Positions 11,443 through 22,885 of a DNA stretch of 64,000 nt are shown here, piece by piece. The stretch is taken from NCBI RefSeq assembly GCF_000226115.1, contig NC_016460.1:310001-374000 (forward strand), read 5' to 3'. Origin of the DNA: Thermothielavioides terrestris NRRL 8126. Taxonomy: Eukaryota > Ascomycota > Sordariomycetes > Sordariales > Chaetomiaceae. The translations under genes were made by a program, and so were the position numbers. The first letter of the stretch is position 1, and the number at the start of each line of letters is the position of its first letter. The notes under the pieces were generated by a model. The model saw only the letters and a list, made by a program, of their open reading frames with translations, was not told the origin of the DNA and ran no database searches.

Positions 11443-13590
11443 TCTCTTAAAGACTAGATCTAGTAGAAGGCCCTAGCGACAAGGGCGTTAAGAACCCGCT
11501 ACTACGACTCTTAGAGAAGTATATTACTATAGGAAAGGACTATATACTAGGGTACTGCTCTATAATTAGGGCTATTACTCTAGCTATATAGCCGAGACCT
11601 AATATAGGCCTTAGAGAGTTAGAGGATACGTATAAGCTATATAAATAGGAGTTTAATAAGAGTATTGCGCTTAATATATACCTCGAGCAGGGCAATCGGG
11701 AGGTCCTATAGCATATAGGTAGTGGCAAGCGTCACTATAAGCCTATAGCTAGGGACAAGGGAGAGGCAGTAATGTAGAGGCCCCGCCTAGATAACGCTTT
11801 TCTACTAGTTAACTATAGTATAGACGGAAGTGCTACCTATAGCCTAGATAGACCTAGTAAACTGCCACTAGAGCGTAGCTCCCTAGAGGCCTAGAAAATA
11901 TATATAAGGGAATCTAGCTACCTAAGGCCTAGGTAGCGACCCCCCTTGGACTAGATGGCCTATAGTAGTCTAGCTAGCGGTATATATACGCCTAATCACC
12001 GCCTATACGTCGCTACTACTACTAGGAAGCTAGTAGAGGACGAAGGCTAGCCTTTTAAGTAGCAACTAATCTAGGTATAGGAAGTTGATCCCTAGGTGAC
12101 TAAGGGCGCTTAGAAGATAGCTCGTATATATAGGCAGTAGAAGCATAGCGATAATAGTATCCTACGTTACAATAGTAGGATCTATATACCTATAGCCCTA
12201 TAGTATACGCTTTTAGTATACTACTACAACGCTATAATAGGTGGCTATAGCGGCATTAGGAAGACTCGCAAGCGCCTAATACGCTACTACTACTAGCTAG
12301 ATATATATAGGGAGATCGATCAATATATAGCGGAATATATTATATATAGCTATATAAAAGCGAGAACCTACTACTCTTATAGGGAGCTTATAGCATTGCC
12401 GGTTCCTAAGCGCCTATAGCAGGATATTACAGTCGACTTCGTCACTGGCCTACCTACCTCTATCGACCCCTATATATATAAGCCCTACGACGCTATCCTC
12501 GTTATCGTTGACAAGTTTACTAAGTACGCTCTCTATATTATAATATATAAGCAGCTCTAGGCTAGCGCCTTTGCCTACCTCTTCTTCGATTACGTCTACC
12601 GACTATTTGGCCTACTATAGACTATTATTTCCAACTATAGGAGCTTGTTTATAAGTGGGTTTTAGCATATACTCTACGACCTCTTAGATATTATATAAAA
12701 GCTAAGTACTATATACTATCTTTAGACTAACGGCTAGATAGAGAAGTAGAATCAGGCATTAGAGCATTACCTATATACTTACTGTATATAGGAGCAATAT
12801 AACTAGACGTAGAAGTTGGCTCTAGCCGAATATACTTATAACACCTTAGTATATTCGGCTACGAAAGTGACTTTAGTATACCTCCTTTATAGCTACTACC
12901 TATACGATCCAATAGACCCGCTTATAAATAGCTTGAGCAACGTTCCTACTATAGAGAAGTATACTAGGAAGCTCGCTAAGGATTAGGAAAGAATCTACAA
13001 AGCCTTAGTATAAGCCAACGAAGGTTATACGAAGTAGTATAACTATAAGCGTACGCCTATAACCTTTAGAGTTAGCTAGTAGGTTTAGGTCGATTTAAAG
13101 TATATTCGCCAATAGCGCCTAAGTAGTAAACTCGTAGATAAGTATCTTAGGCTATTTAAAATTATCGCTAACGTAGGCAATAAGAAGATAGTATATCGCT
13201 TAGATCTCCTACCTATATTTAAGTTCTACTCTATTTTCTCTATTACGATGCTTAAGCTATTCAATAGCAACCTATAGGAAGTACTTATATACTACGATCG
13301 TATATAGGTCGTTATATAGGAGCAGCATTAGGAGGTCGAAGCCATTCTTAATCATATAGGGCCACCTCTCAACAAGTATTTCCTTATTAAGTAGAAGAAC
13401 TACCTACTAAAGGAGAATACCTAGGAGCTATATAGGTATATTGATGACAGGCCTTTACTATATATTTATAAAGTATATATTCAAGATAAGTATAGGTATA
13501 GGCGATAAGTAGTAGGAATACAACGAAGGCGTTAAACGGCGTTTCAATTAAGGAAAAAAGAAAAGAAAAGGAAAAAAGAAAAAACAATGT
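11443..13590 (+). pseudogene. pol: Element A Pol, 3' half: integrase and chromodomain
   Basis: Resumes the element A frame in phase right after the B1 target duplication. The RNase H-integrase spacer is followed by the integrase zinc-binding region near 12290-12375 (YREIDQYIAEYIIYSYIKA; the His/Cys ligands have largely become Tyr). The catalytic core has DFVTGLP near 12432, ISNYRSLFIS near 12628 and TNGQIEKQNQALEHY near 12728. The chromodomain is at about 13332-13425 (VEAILNHIGPP, then YFLIK.KNYLLKENT.E). The tail is Lys-rich (LRKKEKKRKKEK) and a stop falls at about 13590. Other stops are TAG/TAA. Immediately beyond, a minus-strand gene converges on it. Confidence 0.85.
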
Positions 13591-13604
13591 AAGAACCACC
13601 TATC

Positions 13605-15011
13605 TACCTAACAGCTACCCCCTATATCGCTAAGTCCTTCTCTAAGCCCTAGATCGACTCTATTATAAATTTATCTACCTATATATTATTAGCGCCCTCC
13701 TCGCTACCCCCCTCCCCCTCCTTATCTACCTCTAGCGGTAGACCCTAGCTCTTTACTACCACTAAAATTTCATTCTTTGATTGTTAGCTATATATACGCT
13801 TCGTAGATATAATAGACTTATAGACTTACTACTACCCCCTCTATACGCTTCTGCTACTTCTCTAGCTTAGCTAGCCTCTCTATTATCTCCTCTAGCGTAG
13901 TACTAGGAGGAGGGGGAGAAGGTAGGAGCGGCGTAGGCGTATCGACGAAGCGCCGAAGGCGCCTCTTCAACACGTCCTCCGCCTTCTATACCTCCCTCTA
14001 CTGCTCTAAGAAGTTCTTAAAGTAGGTGGTAGAGGCGACTAGGGCACTACTAATAGCCTTATAGGCTACTGTAAGTACGTCGACGACACTTTGAATAAAC
14101 GTAGCTAGCTAGAACGTGCTCAATATATATATCGTATATATAGGGGAGACATTTAAAAACTTACCTTTTCATTGGTAGTAGAGTAGTCCCTCTTATCGAG
14201 GGCTTCGATAAAGCTATAAACTATAGCGAGGGCAGTAGGATAAATCTTTATTTTTTTAGAGAGATTAGCAACAGTATAACGTATATATAATAGAAATGTA
14301 GATTTTAGCTTTAAAGCGCTAAGGTTAGTACCTTTGAAAGAGGAGAGCAACTTATAGCTAGGCAAGTATAGTTATTTTATATATATTCGACGTAATACGA
14401 ACTAGAACCTATAAGTATATTAGATACAATGAATATACAACCTATATATAAATATATACTAGCTTAATAGTAGTAGACGAGGGCGCTACTACTGTTAAAA
14501 AACTTGGCTATACAACAGTAGTAGCTACTATTGTCAGTATATATATAGCCTACACCTCTAACACACTTCGATTACGCTCTTTACACTTATAGAATAATAT
14601 AGGTAGCGCCTATAGGGACTCTCTTCTTAGGCGTCGAGTCAAGGTCACTAGACTACTATACTATTAGCGATTGTATTACTCCCTATCTACGCCCTCTCTA
14701 TATACCGCCCTTCTCTTATAGTTAAAGCCGCCTTTATATAGAGTCGGAGGCTCGGATTCCTCTATCTCTTCATCCTCGTCTTCCTCCTTCTTCTCCTTCT
14801 TCTCGTCGTTATTAGTAGACGTAGCTACTACGCTAGACGTACGTTCTATAGGAGCTATAGGCGCATCGTCGGCGGGCAACTCTACTTCGCTAGAAGGGTG
14901 CTCTTTAGATACTACGTTAATAGGCTAGAAGCCTAGGCTCGAGAACAACTTTGATATAATTGCTTCTACCTAGCGTATTAGCAACGTCTGCCCTATACTA
15001 TCTATCGACAT
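13605..15011 (-). pseudogene. Element A antisense gene, probably spliced, function unknown
   Basis: Minus-strand gene ending within about 20 bp of the pol stop. It starts at ATG 15011 (MSIDSIGQTLL) and leads into a very acidic segment at about 14800-14750 (KKEKKEEDEDEEIEE). A second block at 14365-14165 (SALKLKSTFLLYIRYTVANL) ends at GTAAGT (14164-14159). Removing 14109-14164 (56 nt, ending TTCTAG) joins it in phase to a third block. That block carries a coiled-coil-like heptad region (LEEIIERLAKLEK) and a proline run (PTPLLPSPPPP). The first and second blocks are in different phases, so another intron or a frameshift lies between about 14370 and 14670. No family recognised. Confidence 0.5.
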
Positions 15012-15436
15012 CTTAGCGTTGAAGGTCACTTATAAGGCGTAGCTGGAAATAAATAAGTTATTTGAATCTACTACATTGTCAATGTACTATTATATTCTTC
15101 CCGCTAACTGTGTAGCGAGTTCGCTAGCTATATAGCCCTTATACACTAGAATCGCTAGAGCTATCCTATCGATCGAGAGCTATCCTACCAATCGACCGAA
15201 CTATTGTAGAGCGACCTACTAAGGAGAGGCGAAGGCGAGAGCGCTAAAAAACGAATTATCTATAGAGCAAAGAAGTTAGCTATACGTATACAATTAGAGG
15301 GAGCGTTAGGAGGAAGCAGAGGGTATATATACGATTGCAATCGTAGGCTAGTATCGCATTGTCGTCGTAGTAGGCACTTAGGTAGGCTAGGCACTTACGA
15401 AGATAGCGTAAAGGAAGAAAAGGAGGAAAGGAAGGC
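15012..15436 (+). other. Region between antisense gene start and 3' LTR of element A
   Basis: No coding frame that I trust. It is the 5' side of the antisense gene. A purine-rich run at 15410-15436 (AAGGAAGAAAAGGAGGAAAG) is a good candidate polypurine tract for the 3' LTR that follows. Confidence 0.4.
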
Positions 15437-16649
15437 TAGGAGCTACAAGCCTAGAAGATATACTCGGTAAGGTAGTCTAAGCTTAGAAGGCTTAAAATCC
15501 TATATTTCTTATATTACAATGTTCTAGCAGAAGTTTCAATTCCCCTTTTCTATATATATAGCAAAGGCGCTTAGGACGTATATAGTATACGCTCCTTACC
15601 CCTTTTTCTTTTCTACTATTACCCTAAATATATACACCTTCTATTTAGTTCTATTTAGCTCTATTGTTACCTTCCTATTTTAGGCCTAAATAGGCCCTAA
15701 ATAGGCGGCCCCAGATCTGAATAGGCCACTTTATCTAGGCCGCCCTAGATCGTATATATAGAGGAACAGTTAGATCGATAGAGGCTACACATATAGAAAG
15801 ATCGTAAACTATATATACGCTACCTAAACTACCGCTATACGATCTACCACCGGTAGGCTAGGCTATAGGCTAAAGTACGATCAATAAGAACTATATATAT
15901 AGCAAGATCGCAAGCTACGTATACGCTATCCGAACTACCGTTATATAGTCCGTCGCTAGGTATATAAGGCTACGACCCAAAGTGCAATCGCTACGCCCCT
16001 TAAGCTATAGTATAGTAGTCCCTAGGGTTAAGGACTTTGAAGGAGGAGGGCCCTATTATACCCTAGAACTACCCTAACCTGTAGGACCTGCCTTAGTACT
16101 TGGCATAGCCCTTGGAATACGCCTTAGCACCTAGTACAACCCTTGGCCCAACTACCTCGCCCTATATCTAGCACCTAGTGTAGCCTAGCTAACTATAGGG
16201 CACTATATAGGTTATCTATATACGCTACTAGAGTATACGTCAGTAGCCTAGATTACACGAGCTACTTAGAGAAGCGATCGGAGGGGTATAGAGCTAAGCG
16301 AAATATAGGGCATTAGGCTAAGCAAGTATAGGGAACTAAGACATTAGGTTAGCAATAGAGCGGATTAGGCGTACTTAGAGAGCTATACAAGCGCTATAGG
16401 ATAGCCTAGGAAAGGATCTACAAGCTCAGGAATAGAGGCTAGCCGATACGGAGGAAGATCGAGGGCTAGGATAGGAGAGATAAGGAGGATAGAACCTATA
16501 GGCAGTGAGAGAGGCCAGCGTTCAATGCAACCACCTATACCCCCCCCTACCTCGTAGCTACCCTATAGTACGTGCTCTATATATGCCTTGCTTGTACTCC
16601 GTCACTTAAATGTATACCCCCTTCCTTCTAAGAGCCCTCGCTCCTAACA
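15437..16649 (+). repeat. 3' LTR of element A (left edge uncertain)
   Basis: The right edge is firm: it ends CTCCTAACA at 16649, matching the 5' LTR remnant at 1-110, and family D sequence starts immediately after. The left edge is inferred from the purine tract ending at 15436. An alternative TG start lies at 15520. The region holds several TATATA stretches and, near 16514, the sequence complementary to the leader start. No 5' partner is available in the window to confirm the length. Confidence 0.5.
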
Positions 16650-18120
16650 AGAACTATAGGTAGGAGATATAGGATTTGCTAGGCTACATTGTAGCCAGTG
16701 TCGAGGTCCTCTAGAAAAGTTGATAAACACTAGATAAAGCAATAGATATTAGTAAAAATCACGTTCTTACTATCTATAACGATACTTATATCGTCAAGGT
16801 CCTTGTAGCTAGGATTAAAAGTACTAATATTATCGCATTTAATCTTAAAGGTAGAGATAGATTAGCTACCTCTAGTACTAGCGGTATTGTAGGAATACTC
16901 TTAGTAACTGCGGTTTAGAGGAGGTAGGAAAGGTAGGCGGTTGTTTAGGCGGTTGTTTAGATAGCGCTTACTGTCACTATCGTCTAAGTCGCTTAGGTCG
17001 TTTAGATTATAGCCGCCAACGCTAGAGGGCCGCCTAAGAAGCGATGTAGCCTAGCGTTGGCTATCCTAAGGCGGCTCAGTCTAGCGAAGGTCGCCCTAAG
17101 GCGACCTAGCCTAATATAGGTCGCTATGAAGCGACGTAGCCTAGTGTTAGCCGCCTAAATACAAATTGTTAAAGTACGTAATATAGGCTTGACGTACCGA
17201 TAGTATACCTATAGCTAGGTTGTAGGCTATACCGATATCAATACCTTCTAAAGGGATAGGAAAGGCGGTTTATAAGCGAGGTTGTGTATACTATACTAAG
17301 GGAGGTATATAGAGGCTCTTAAGCAGAGAGGCTACTATCGCAACTGAGTGGCGGCTCTAGGTCGAGGAGGTACGTATCTATAGCCCTATAGTCGATATAG
17401 GAGTAGCTAGCGGAGGCTCTTTAGCTAAAGCGAGATCGGCTAATAGGTTTCTACTAGCTAACTAAGCAATAGCGTTGTCAATCTTACTTAGCTAATTATC
17501 GGTATTATATATATATTAGGTAAAAAGCTCCTCTCAATACTAAGCTTATTATATAGCTTCTATATTGTCGTCAACAGTAGTCTAGAGGCAGTTGATAGCC
17601 TTAGATAAGCCTTCTAGACGCTAGCAATAGGTCGTTAGCGTTTTAAGTACTTGTCTAATATTAGTGATATCGCCTTGGAGCTTATTAATAGTTTTAACAA
17701 TGCCCTCAAGAAGAATAGCGTATACGCTAATAGTCTAGCTAAGCTACTTGACGAAAGGCCAATTAGTATTGACCTTAATATGCTCTAGGAGGTTTAGAAT
17801 ATCTTCTACTTCCTTAAGATCGCTTTAGGTATCTTCGAAGGATAGCTCGTCGCCCAACTATATATCATTAGGTTCCTCTTAGCTATAGTCGACATCGTAA
17901 TAAGTCTAATCCTTTAGAACTAGCGGCTCTAGAGCTAAAGGAATAAATCCCTTATATAGGGAGTATATCATCTCCTTAATCTTCTTAGATATAGCGGTAT
18001 CGCGTTTAGAGAGCTACTTAGCTAGCAAAGAGGCGTAAGAACAAGTGTTATAGCTATAATCGGCTATCTTAACTATCGCCTTAGTTTAGACTATAGACGT
18101 TAGGTCGAATAGACATATTA
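16650..18120 (-). pseudogene. gag: D0 Gag (partial)
   Basis: Minus-strand frame homologous to D1 gag (22886 onward) and D3 gag (53591-56630). It covers the N-terminal coiled-coil region, the 30-bp minisatellite segment and the conserved block equivalent to FNPSYEDLDDIGIVID in D1. It starts near ATATGTCTATTCGACC (about 18120) and is truncated at 16650 by element A. It is scattered with TAG/TAA stops. Confidence 0.7.
17015..17165 (-). repeat. GC-rich 30-bp minisatellite inside D0 gag
   Basis: About four to five imperfect units of roughly 30-31 bp around GGTCGCCCTAAGGCGACCTAG. Each unit is itself palindromic (GGTCGC/GCGACC, GCCGCC/GGCGGC). The same array is in D1 and D3 with other unit sequences and numbers. 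A 30-bp unit keeps the reading frame (10 codons). Confidence 0.65.
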
Positions 18121-18526
18121 TTAATAGGATAGTTAACGAAGGCCTAATAAAAGGTTCGTTAGATTGAGGAAGAGGGTGTTCTAATCGCTATCGGCCGTCG
18201 CCACTATATAAGAAGAACTAAATAGTTGATTAGCCACTGCTATCGGCGATACTATCGGCGATCGCCGCTATATAGACTAATTGATCAATAGCTAAAGATT
18301 GTAATCGCTATTAGTAGAACCGCTATACGATCGAGGCTCTTCGACTAAACCATCGTTCAAAGGTAGGATGCTTCTAACGCTATCGACCTCGTTAAGTCGC
18401 TACGTAAAGAAAGCGGGGGTTCAACTAGCTACTACTATCGGCAAGGCTGCTATATAGACTAGTCGATTAATGATAATAAAAGAAGAAAATAATCAGGTCA
18501 ATGATCTTATAGTCGTAGCTACTACT
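18121..18526 (-). other. D0 5' leader with primer-binding site
   Basis: Leader between the 5' LTR and gag. Read on the minus strand, the LTR is followed after 2 nt by TAGTAGCTACGACTATAAG. In D3 this reads TGGTAGCTACGACTATAAG, a TGG-type site of the kind used by tRNA primers. I could not name the tRNA. No coding evidence in the leader. Confidence 0.5.
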
Positions 18527-18776
18527 TGATATAGAGAAGTGCTATAGATATATAGAATAATAAGATATAGATTGATAATAGTGGTAGATCGAAGATCTAG
18601 GCAATAGAGCGCTAAGAAATATATATCTATAGAGCAGAACATATATACGTATACCGCCTGCCCGAATGGGCCTAGCGTCGCAAAGTCTGCAACGCGGGGC
18701 ATAGGGCACCCTTATTAAATCTATGTACGTAGATATATAGGTCACATAACCCCCTTATTCCTCCTGCCCTATATTA
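18527..18776 (-). repeat. 5' LTR of D0
   Basis: 250 bp. On the minus strand it runs from TAATATAGGGCAGGAGG to CTCTATATCA and matches the LTRs of D1, D2 and D3. It keeps a hairpin-forming inverted repeat around GCGTTGCA/TGCAACGC (here one arm reads GCGTCGCA). Confidence 0.9.
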
Positions 18777-18781
18777 ATAGG

Positions 18782-20250
18782 ATTAAGCCGATCTTCCTTT
18801 GATAGAGCCTAATAAAGCTATAGCTAGCAATATCGTTGTATAGGAGTACTTCGCCCTTAACTATTAGAGTCTCTAGCTCTCTTTCTTCCTAGACTAGCTT
18901 TATAATCTTCTTAATATATACCGTTTAGCTAAGCTAGATCAAGCGCCTTTTATAATCGTAATAAACTTCTATACCTAGGAACTATAGGAGGTTATCTCCT
19001 TCTATAAGTTTATATTTTTCTTATAACTAGCTAATTACCTCGTTGGCCTAGTACTGATCCTTCTTATAGTAGACAAAGACGATATTATCTATATAAAAGA
19101 AGATAATAATACCTTTGTTCATTATAATATAGGGCTTTTATAGTATAGCTTAGAACCTTAGATTCCTTAGGGTAGCTATCAACTTTTATTGCTAAAGGAG
19201 AGGAGACTTTTATAGACTATAGAGTACCTTCTTTAGCTTTAGGATAGTTCCTAGTTTATAGTAGCTATATAGTATCTCTATATAAATGTCCTTATTGATC
19301 TTTATATTAATAAAAGCGTTTACTATATTAAACTACTTTAGTTCTAGGTCGAACCTCACTATAATAGTAAGCACTGTTCTAAAGGATTATATAGCAAGTA
19401 TAGCTATATAGTTCTCCTTAGCGAACCTCTTCTTTTACTAATTGCTATATACTATAAGCCTTACTTTATATTTAACAAGGTATCTACTCTTATTAAACTT
19501 ATAGATATATACCTATATATAATCTAGGATCTATTTACTTTAGACCTCTTTATTATAGTAGTAAATCTCTTTCTAGAAGCCTATTACTTTATAGCTTCGA
19601 AGATAATTATATTTAGCTTTTAGGAATAGCTAGCCTAGTAGGTGATCTTCGAGTTCAAAGTGCTATTAAGGTATAGGCGGGAGTATTGACTAGTAGATAG
19701 ATCTAAGCTTACCTTCCTACTATAAGCAATTGACTTCTTCTCAAGAGATCCTCTTAGTACTACTATCTTCCTTTTTAATAGTACCAACTACCTTCTTAGC
19801 CTTCTTTTTACTCTTTTAGGTAAGTTCCTCTCTTTCTTCCTCTATATAGAGGATCTTCCTTAAGTGCCTATATTCTATAGCTCTAGGGCCCAACGTTCTT
19901 ATATTAAAGGTAGCCTCCTATAGCTAGAATACTCCTTTAGAGGCTCTAGGCGAATGTAAGCCTAGGAAGGTAGCTGCGATTAGGGCGCTTAGCAAAGTAG
20001 GTAAAAGAGTTGGATATTAGAACTCTAGGAAGGTGCTAATAGTATCGCCTTTTACTATAATAGTATCTAACACTTCTTTAGTAGTAGCTAAGCTCTCTTC
20101 TAGTTCTTTAAAGGTTATTAAAGGCGAGCTAAACGCTTCTATTATATTTTCTTCCTTAGCTATAGGCGTAAGATCGCCGTTATTTAGTTAATTAGTATTA
20201 TTAGCGCCTCTAGTATTGAGCTAGCGCTTTAGCTTTTCGAGGTCTATTTA
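18782..20250 (-). pseudogene. pol: Copia Pol: reverse transcriptase and integrase-RT linker
   Basis: Minus-strand frame. The RT opens near 19500-19560 with a decayed KWV...YKFN...RYLVKYKVRLI block. It continues through RFDLELKQFNIVNAFINIKI near 19340, LKLKKVLYSL near 19240, and the catalytic motif FFYIDNIVFVY near 19085-19110 (YVDD has become YIDN). It then passes LQFLGIEV and is cut by D0 at 18777 before RNase H. The linker (about 19650-20250) is Ser/Thr/Lys-rich. Numerous TAG stops. Replication enzyme; non-functional. Confidence 0.75.
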
Positions 20251-21207
20251 AGAGATATCCTACACTATAAGCTTTAGATTACCTAGATATACCAACTTCT
20301 TATTAAAGATTATATCGTATATATATACTATTTAGTTAGTAGCTAGGTTCTAGATACAATAGATATTTAAGGAATTATATCCTATAAAGTAGCTAATCTA
20401 GGCTCTTAGTCGGAACTACTTAAGGCGCCTTTCTTTCTTCTTAGTAGTATCTATTATAGTAAACGCTTTACAACTGTAGACCTTTAAATACCTTTAGTAT
20501 AGCTTATACTCTAAGGCTCTTAGGCTATCTCTCTTAGTAAGGAAGGTATAAAAGCAATCTAGTAGCGTTATCTACTCTATTGTCAAAGATAGTATCCTAT
20601 TATAGAGATATATCGTAGCCCTAGTGACCTTTAGCTATAGTTGCCCTAGCAACTATACGCTAATAGCTATTGTTCTAGCCTTTTCCTTAATTATACCCTC
20701 TAAGCGTTCAACGCCTCTATTCTATATAGGCGTATTAGGCGCTAAAGGCTCTATTTAGATGCTTTATCTCTCTGCCTAGGTGGTGATAGCGCTTGCCTAT
20801 ATAAATTCGTTGTTATACTCTAGGACCTTAATATATAGCTAATACTGCCTTTCAAGTAGTATAGTAAGGTGTTTAATAGCTACTAAGATGCTTAGCGCTT
20901 TACAATTATATAGATAGTAGTCCTATATTATATTTAAATAGCGATCTATCGCCAATAGTAGATATTTAAAGAGTTGTTGGCCTTCCTAGAAAGGGTATAG
21001 ATCTAAGGCGATCCTATCGCCTAGGCTATAGTTTAATGGTCTAGAAATACAATTAGGCCTACGTTTTAACTTACTAAGGCTATAGCTATTATATTTAAAC
21101 GTTGATATACCTTTAATACACCCTCTTTATAAACAATTGACAAAGTGTTTAAAGGCCCTTAGGCCTATATAGCCAAGGCGTAGATGCTAAGTTATAGTAT
21201 CTACTAT
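20251..21207 (-). pseudogene. pol: Copia Pol: integrase
   Basis: Minus-strand integrase. The zinc-binding region is near 21050-21180 (LGYIGLRAFKHFVNCL, then a SLSKLKRRPNC-like segment). The core follows, with DRIALDLYPF near 21010, AIDRYLNIIQDYYLYN near 20900-20950 and a late motif EYNNEF near 20810. After that comes LAPNTPIQNRGVERLEG near 20700-20740, typical of the copia DDE region. Its 5' boundary is the solo LTR at 21208-21488. Stops are TAG/TAA. Confidence 0.7.
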
Positions 21208-21488
21208 TGTTATACGCAGTTGTGGGTCACCTGTGGCCACCTATAGCCAACTGTACAAGTGTGGGCCCACTGGGCCCACTGGGCCCTACAACAGCACTGG
21301 GCCCCGCAACAGTGCATAGGCCACCTTACGCATAGGCCACTACACTCCTATATTTAGGCAGGCACTTGCCTACATTCTACACTCTTGCAATACATCCATC
21401 TTGCACTCCTCCGAAGCTCCTACTTAGTTTGAGTGCCCCGCTACCTTGGCTGATAAGGTCGGGTAGCACCTACTTTGTTCGTGTAACA
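21208..21488. mobile_element. Young solo LTR with TSD ACTAT
   Basis: 281 bp from TGTTATACGCAG to CGTGTAACA, flanked by ACTAT at 21203-21207 and 21489-21493. There is no internal sequence, so this is a solo LTR left by recombination. It differs sharply from its surroundings: GC-rich, with CpA and TpG retained, and a short tandem array around CTGGGCCCAC (about 21263-21306). It escaped or post-dates the heavy mutation. No other copy is in the window. Confidence 0.85.
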
Positions 21489-22177
21489 ACTATACTCTCT
21501 ATATAGTGAGCTTAGTAATTAAGTCTCTTCGTTTAGGTAGCAAAGGCTATAGGCGTATAGTCTTTAGGTACGTATTTAAGAATATATTATTAGAGCTTCT
21601 TTGTAGTATATCTAAAGAGGGTATAATTATAGCGCCTAAGTAGGTAGTTTAGTACACTCTCTAGCCTATTATCCTACTAGATCCCTCGTCGATTAAGCTA
21701 CTCTAAGGATACAATATTATATATAAAGGTTAAACAGTAGGCTACATTATATAGTGTAAAGACTATAATACCCTCGTTGTTCTATAGTTTAATATCTATC
21801 TTACTATATCCTTTAATCTAAATAGGGTACTCGCCTACCTAGATATAGTCATTAGGCGTAGCCAACTTAGGAGGCCTTTTAAACCTACTTAAATAGTTAG
21901 CAATATAAATAGTTAACTCTAAATCTAGGATTACTAAGTTAATTAGGAGATATCTCTAGCCTATCTAGAATATAGCTAGGATTATAGCAAAGCTTACTAT
22001 ACATTTGCCTATAGTTCTCTACTACTATATTTTTATAATATACTAGTAGCTGAATATCGCTATAATATTAGTGCCTACGTCGAGGGCGTTGCCTATATTA
22101 GGGGCGATGCCCACTTTAGGGGTGTTACCCTCTTCCTAGGTAATACTCTCTTTAGAAGTAGTGCCCTCTTTAGAGGC
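21489..22177 (-). pseudogene. Copia gag-integrase interval (protease region)
   Basis: Lies between the integrase and gag parts of the copia element on the minus strand, where the aspartic protease is expected. Partial frames can be followed (for example LGAIIIPSLDILQR near 21600), but I could not find a D(S/T)G motif, so the protease call rests on position only. The right edge is the D1 target duplication GAGGC. Confidence 0.4.
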
Positions 22178-22428
22178 TAATATAGGGCAGGAGGAACAGG
22201 GGGGGTCATGTGACCTATGTGTCTATATACGTAGATTAGATAAGGGTGCTCTACGCCTCGCGTTGCAGACTTTGCAACGCTAGGCCCATTTGGGTAGGCG
22301 ATATACGCACATATGTTCTGCCCTACAGGTATATATTTCTTAGCGCACTACCGCCTAGATCTTCGATCTACCACCATCATCAATCTACATCTTGTTATTC
22401 TACGTATCTACAGCACTTCTCTATATTA
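22178..22428 (+). repeat. 5' LTR of D1
   Basis: Starts TAATATAGGGCAGG (TGATATAGG in the 3' LTR) and ends CTCTATATTA (CTCTGCATCA in the 3' LTR); both differences are TG/CA transitions. It contains the hairpin GCGTTGCA-GACT-TTGCAACGC near 22257-22280. Confidence 0.92.
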
Positions 22429-22885
22429 AGTAGTAGCTACGACTATAAGATCATTGACCTAATCATTTTCTTCTTTCGTTATCAATCGACTAGCCTATAT
22501 AGTGGCTTTGCCGATAGTAGTAGCCAGTTGAACCTCCGCTTTCTTCGCGTAGCGACTTGACGAGGTCGATAGCGTTGAAGGTTCCTAATCCTACCTTCGA
22601 ACAATAGTTCAGTCGAAGAGCCTCGATCGTATAGCGGTTCTACCGATAGCGATTACGATCTTTAGCTATCGATCGATCAGTCTACGTAGTAGCGATCGCT
22701 AATAGCGTCGCCGATAGCAGTAGCCAATTAACCATCTAGTTCTTCTTATATAGCGGCGATAGCCAATAGCGATTAGAACGCCTTCTTCTTCTTTAGCCCT
22801 TTAACGAACCTTTTAGTAGGTCCTCGTCGACTATCCTTAATCGACCTCAATTGGCCAATCTAACTAGTCAATAATACGCCTATTT
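22429..22885 (+). other. D1 5' leader with primer-binding site
   Basis: Two bases after the LTR it reads TAGTAGCTACGACTATAAG, the mutated form of the TGGTAGCTACGACTATAAG site seen in D3. It is probably tRNA-primed. No coding frame is supported here; the open stretch that runs out of the LTR is a by-product. Confidence 0.5.

Larger units (their letters stand above)
1..16649 (+). mobile_element. Element A: Ty3/gypsy LTR retrotransposon, RIP-degraded, split by element B1
   Basis: Gypsy-type element read on the plus strand. The last 110 bp of its 5' LTR lie at the window start and recur at 16540-16649 as the end of the 3' LTR, both finishing in CTCCTAACA. Between them lie gag, protease, reverse transcriptase, RNase H, integrase and a chromodomain, in that order, all in one reading frame. 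B1 interrupts it at 3753/11443. The element sits in a family D copy: sequence right of 16649 continues as D0, and the uninterrupted D3 copy shows the same junction near 55120. An antisense gene lies between pol and the 3' LTR. The rest of the 5' LTR is off-window. Confidence 0.85.
16650..18776 (-). mobile_element. Element D0: 5' portion of a family D Ty3/gypsy element, cut by element A
   Basis: Minus-strand copy of the family seen complete in D1. It has a 5' LTR (18527-18776), a leader and gag, up to the point where A inserted. Gag sequence at 16651 onward aligns with D3 from about 55124 without a break in D3. The remainder of D0 must lie left of the window. The base after the LTR begins copia sequence, and 18777-18781 (ATAGG) is one half of the presumed target duplication. 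Confidence 0.85.

Noticed and set aside
13387..13599. Hydrophobic minus-strand open frame over the end of element A pol
   Set aside because: It is the complement of the chromodomain and the Lys-rich tail. The Phe/Leu content comes from the AAG/AAA-rich strand.
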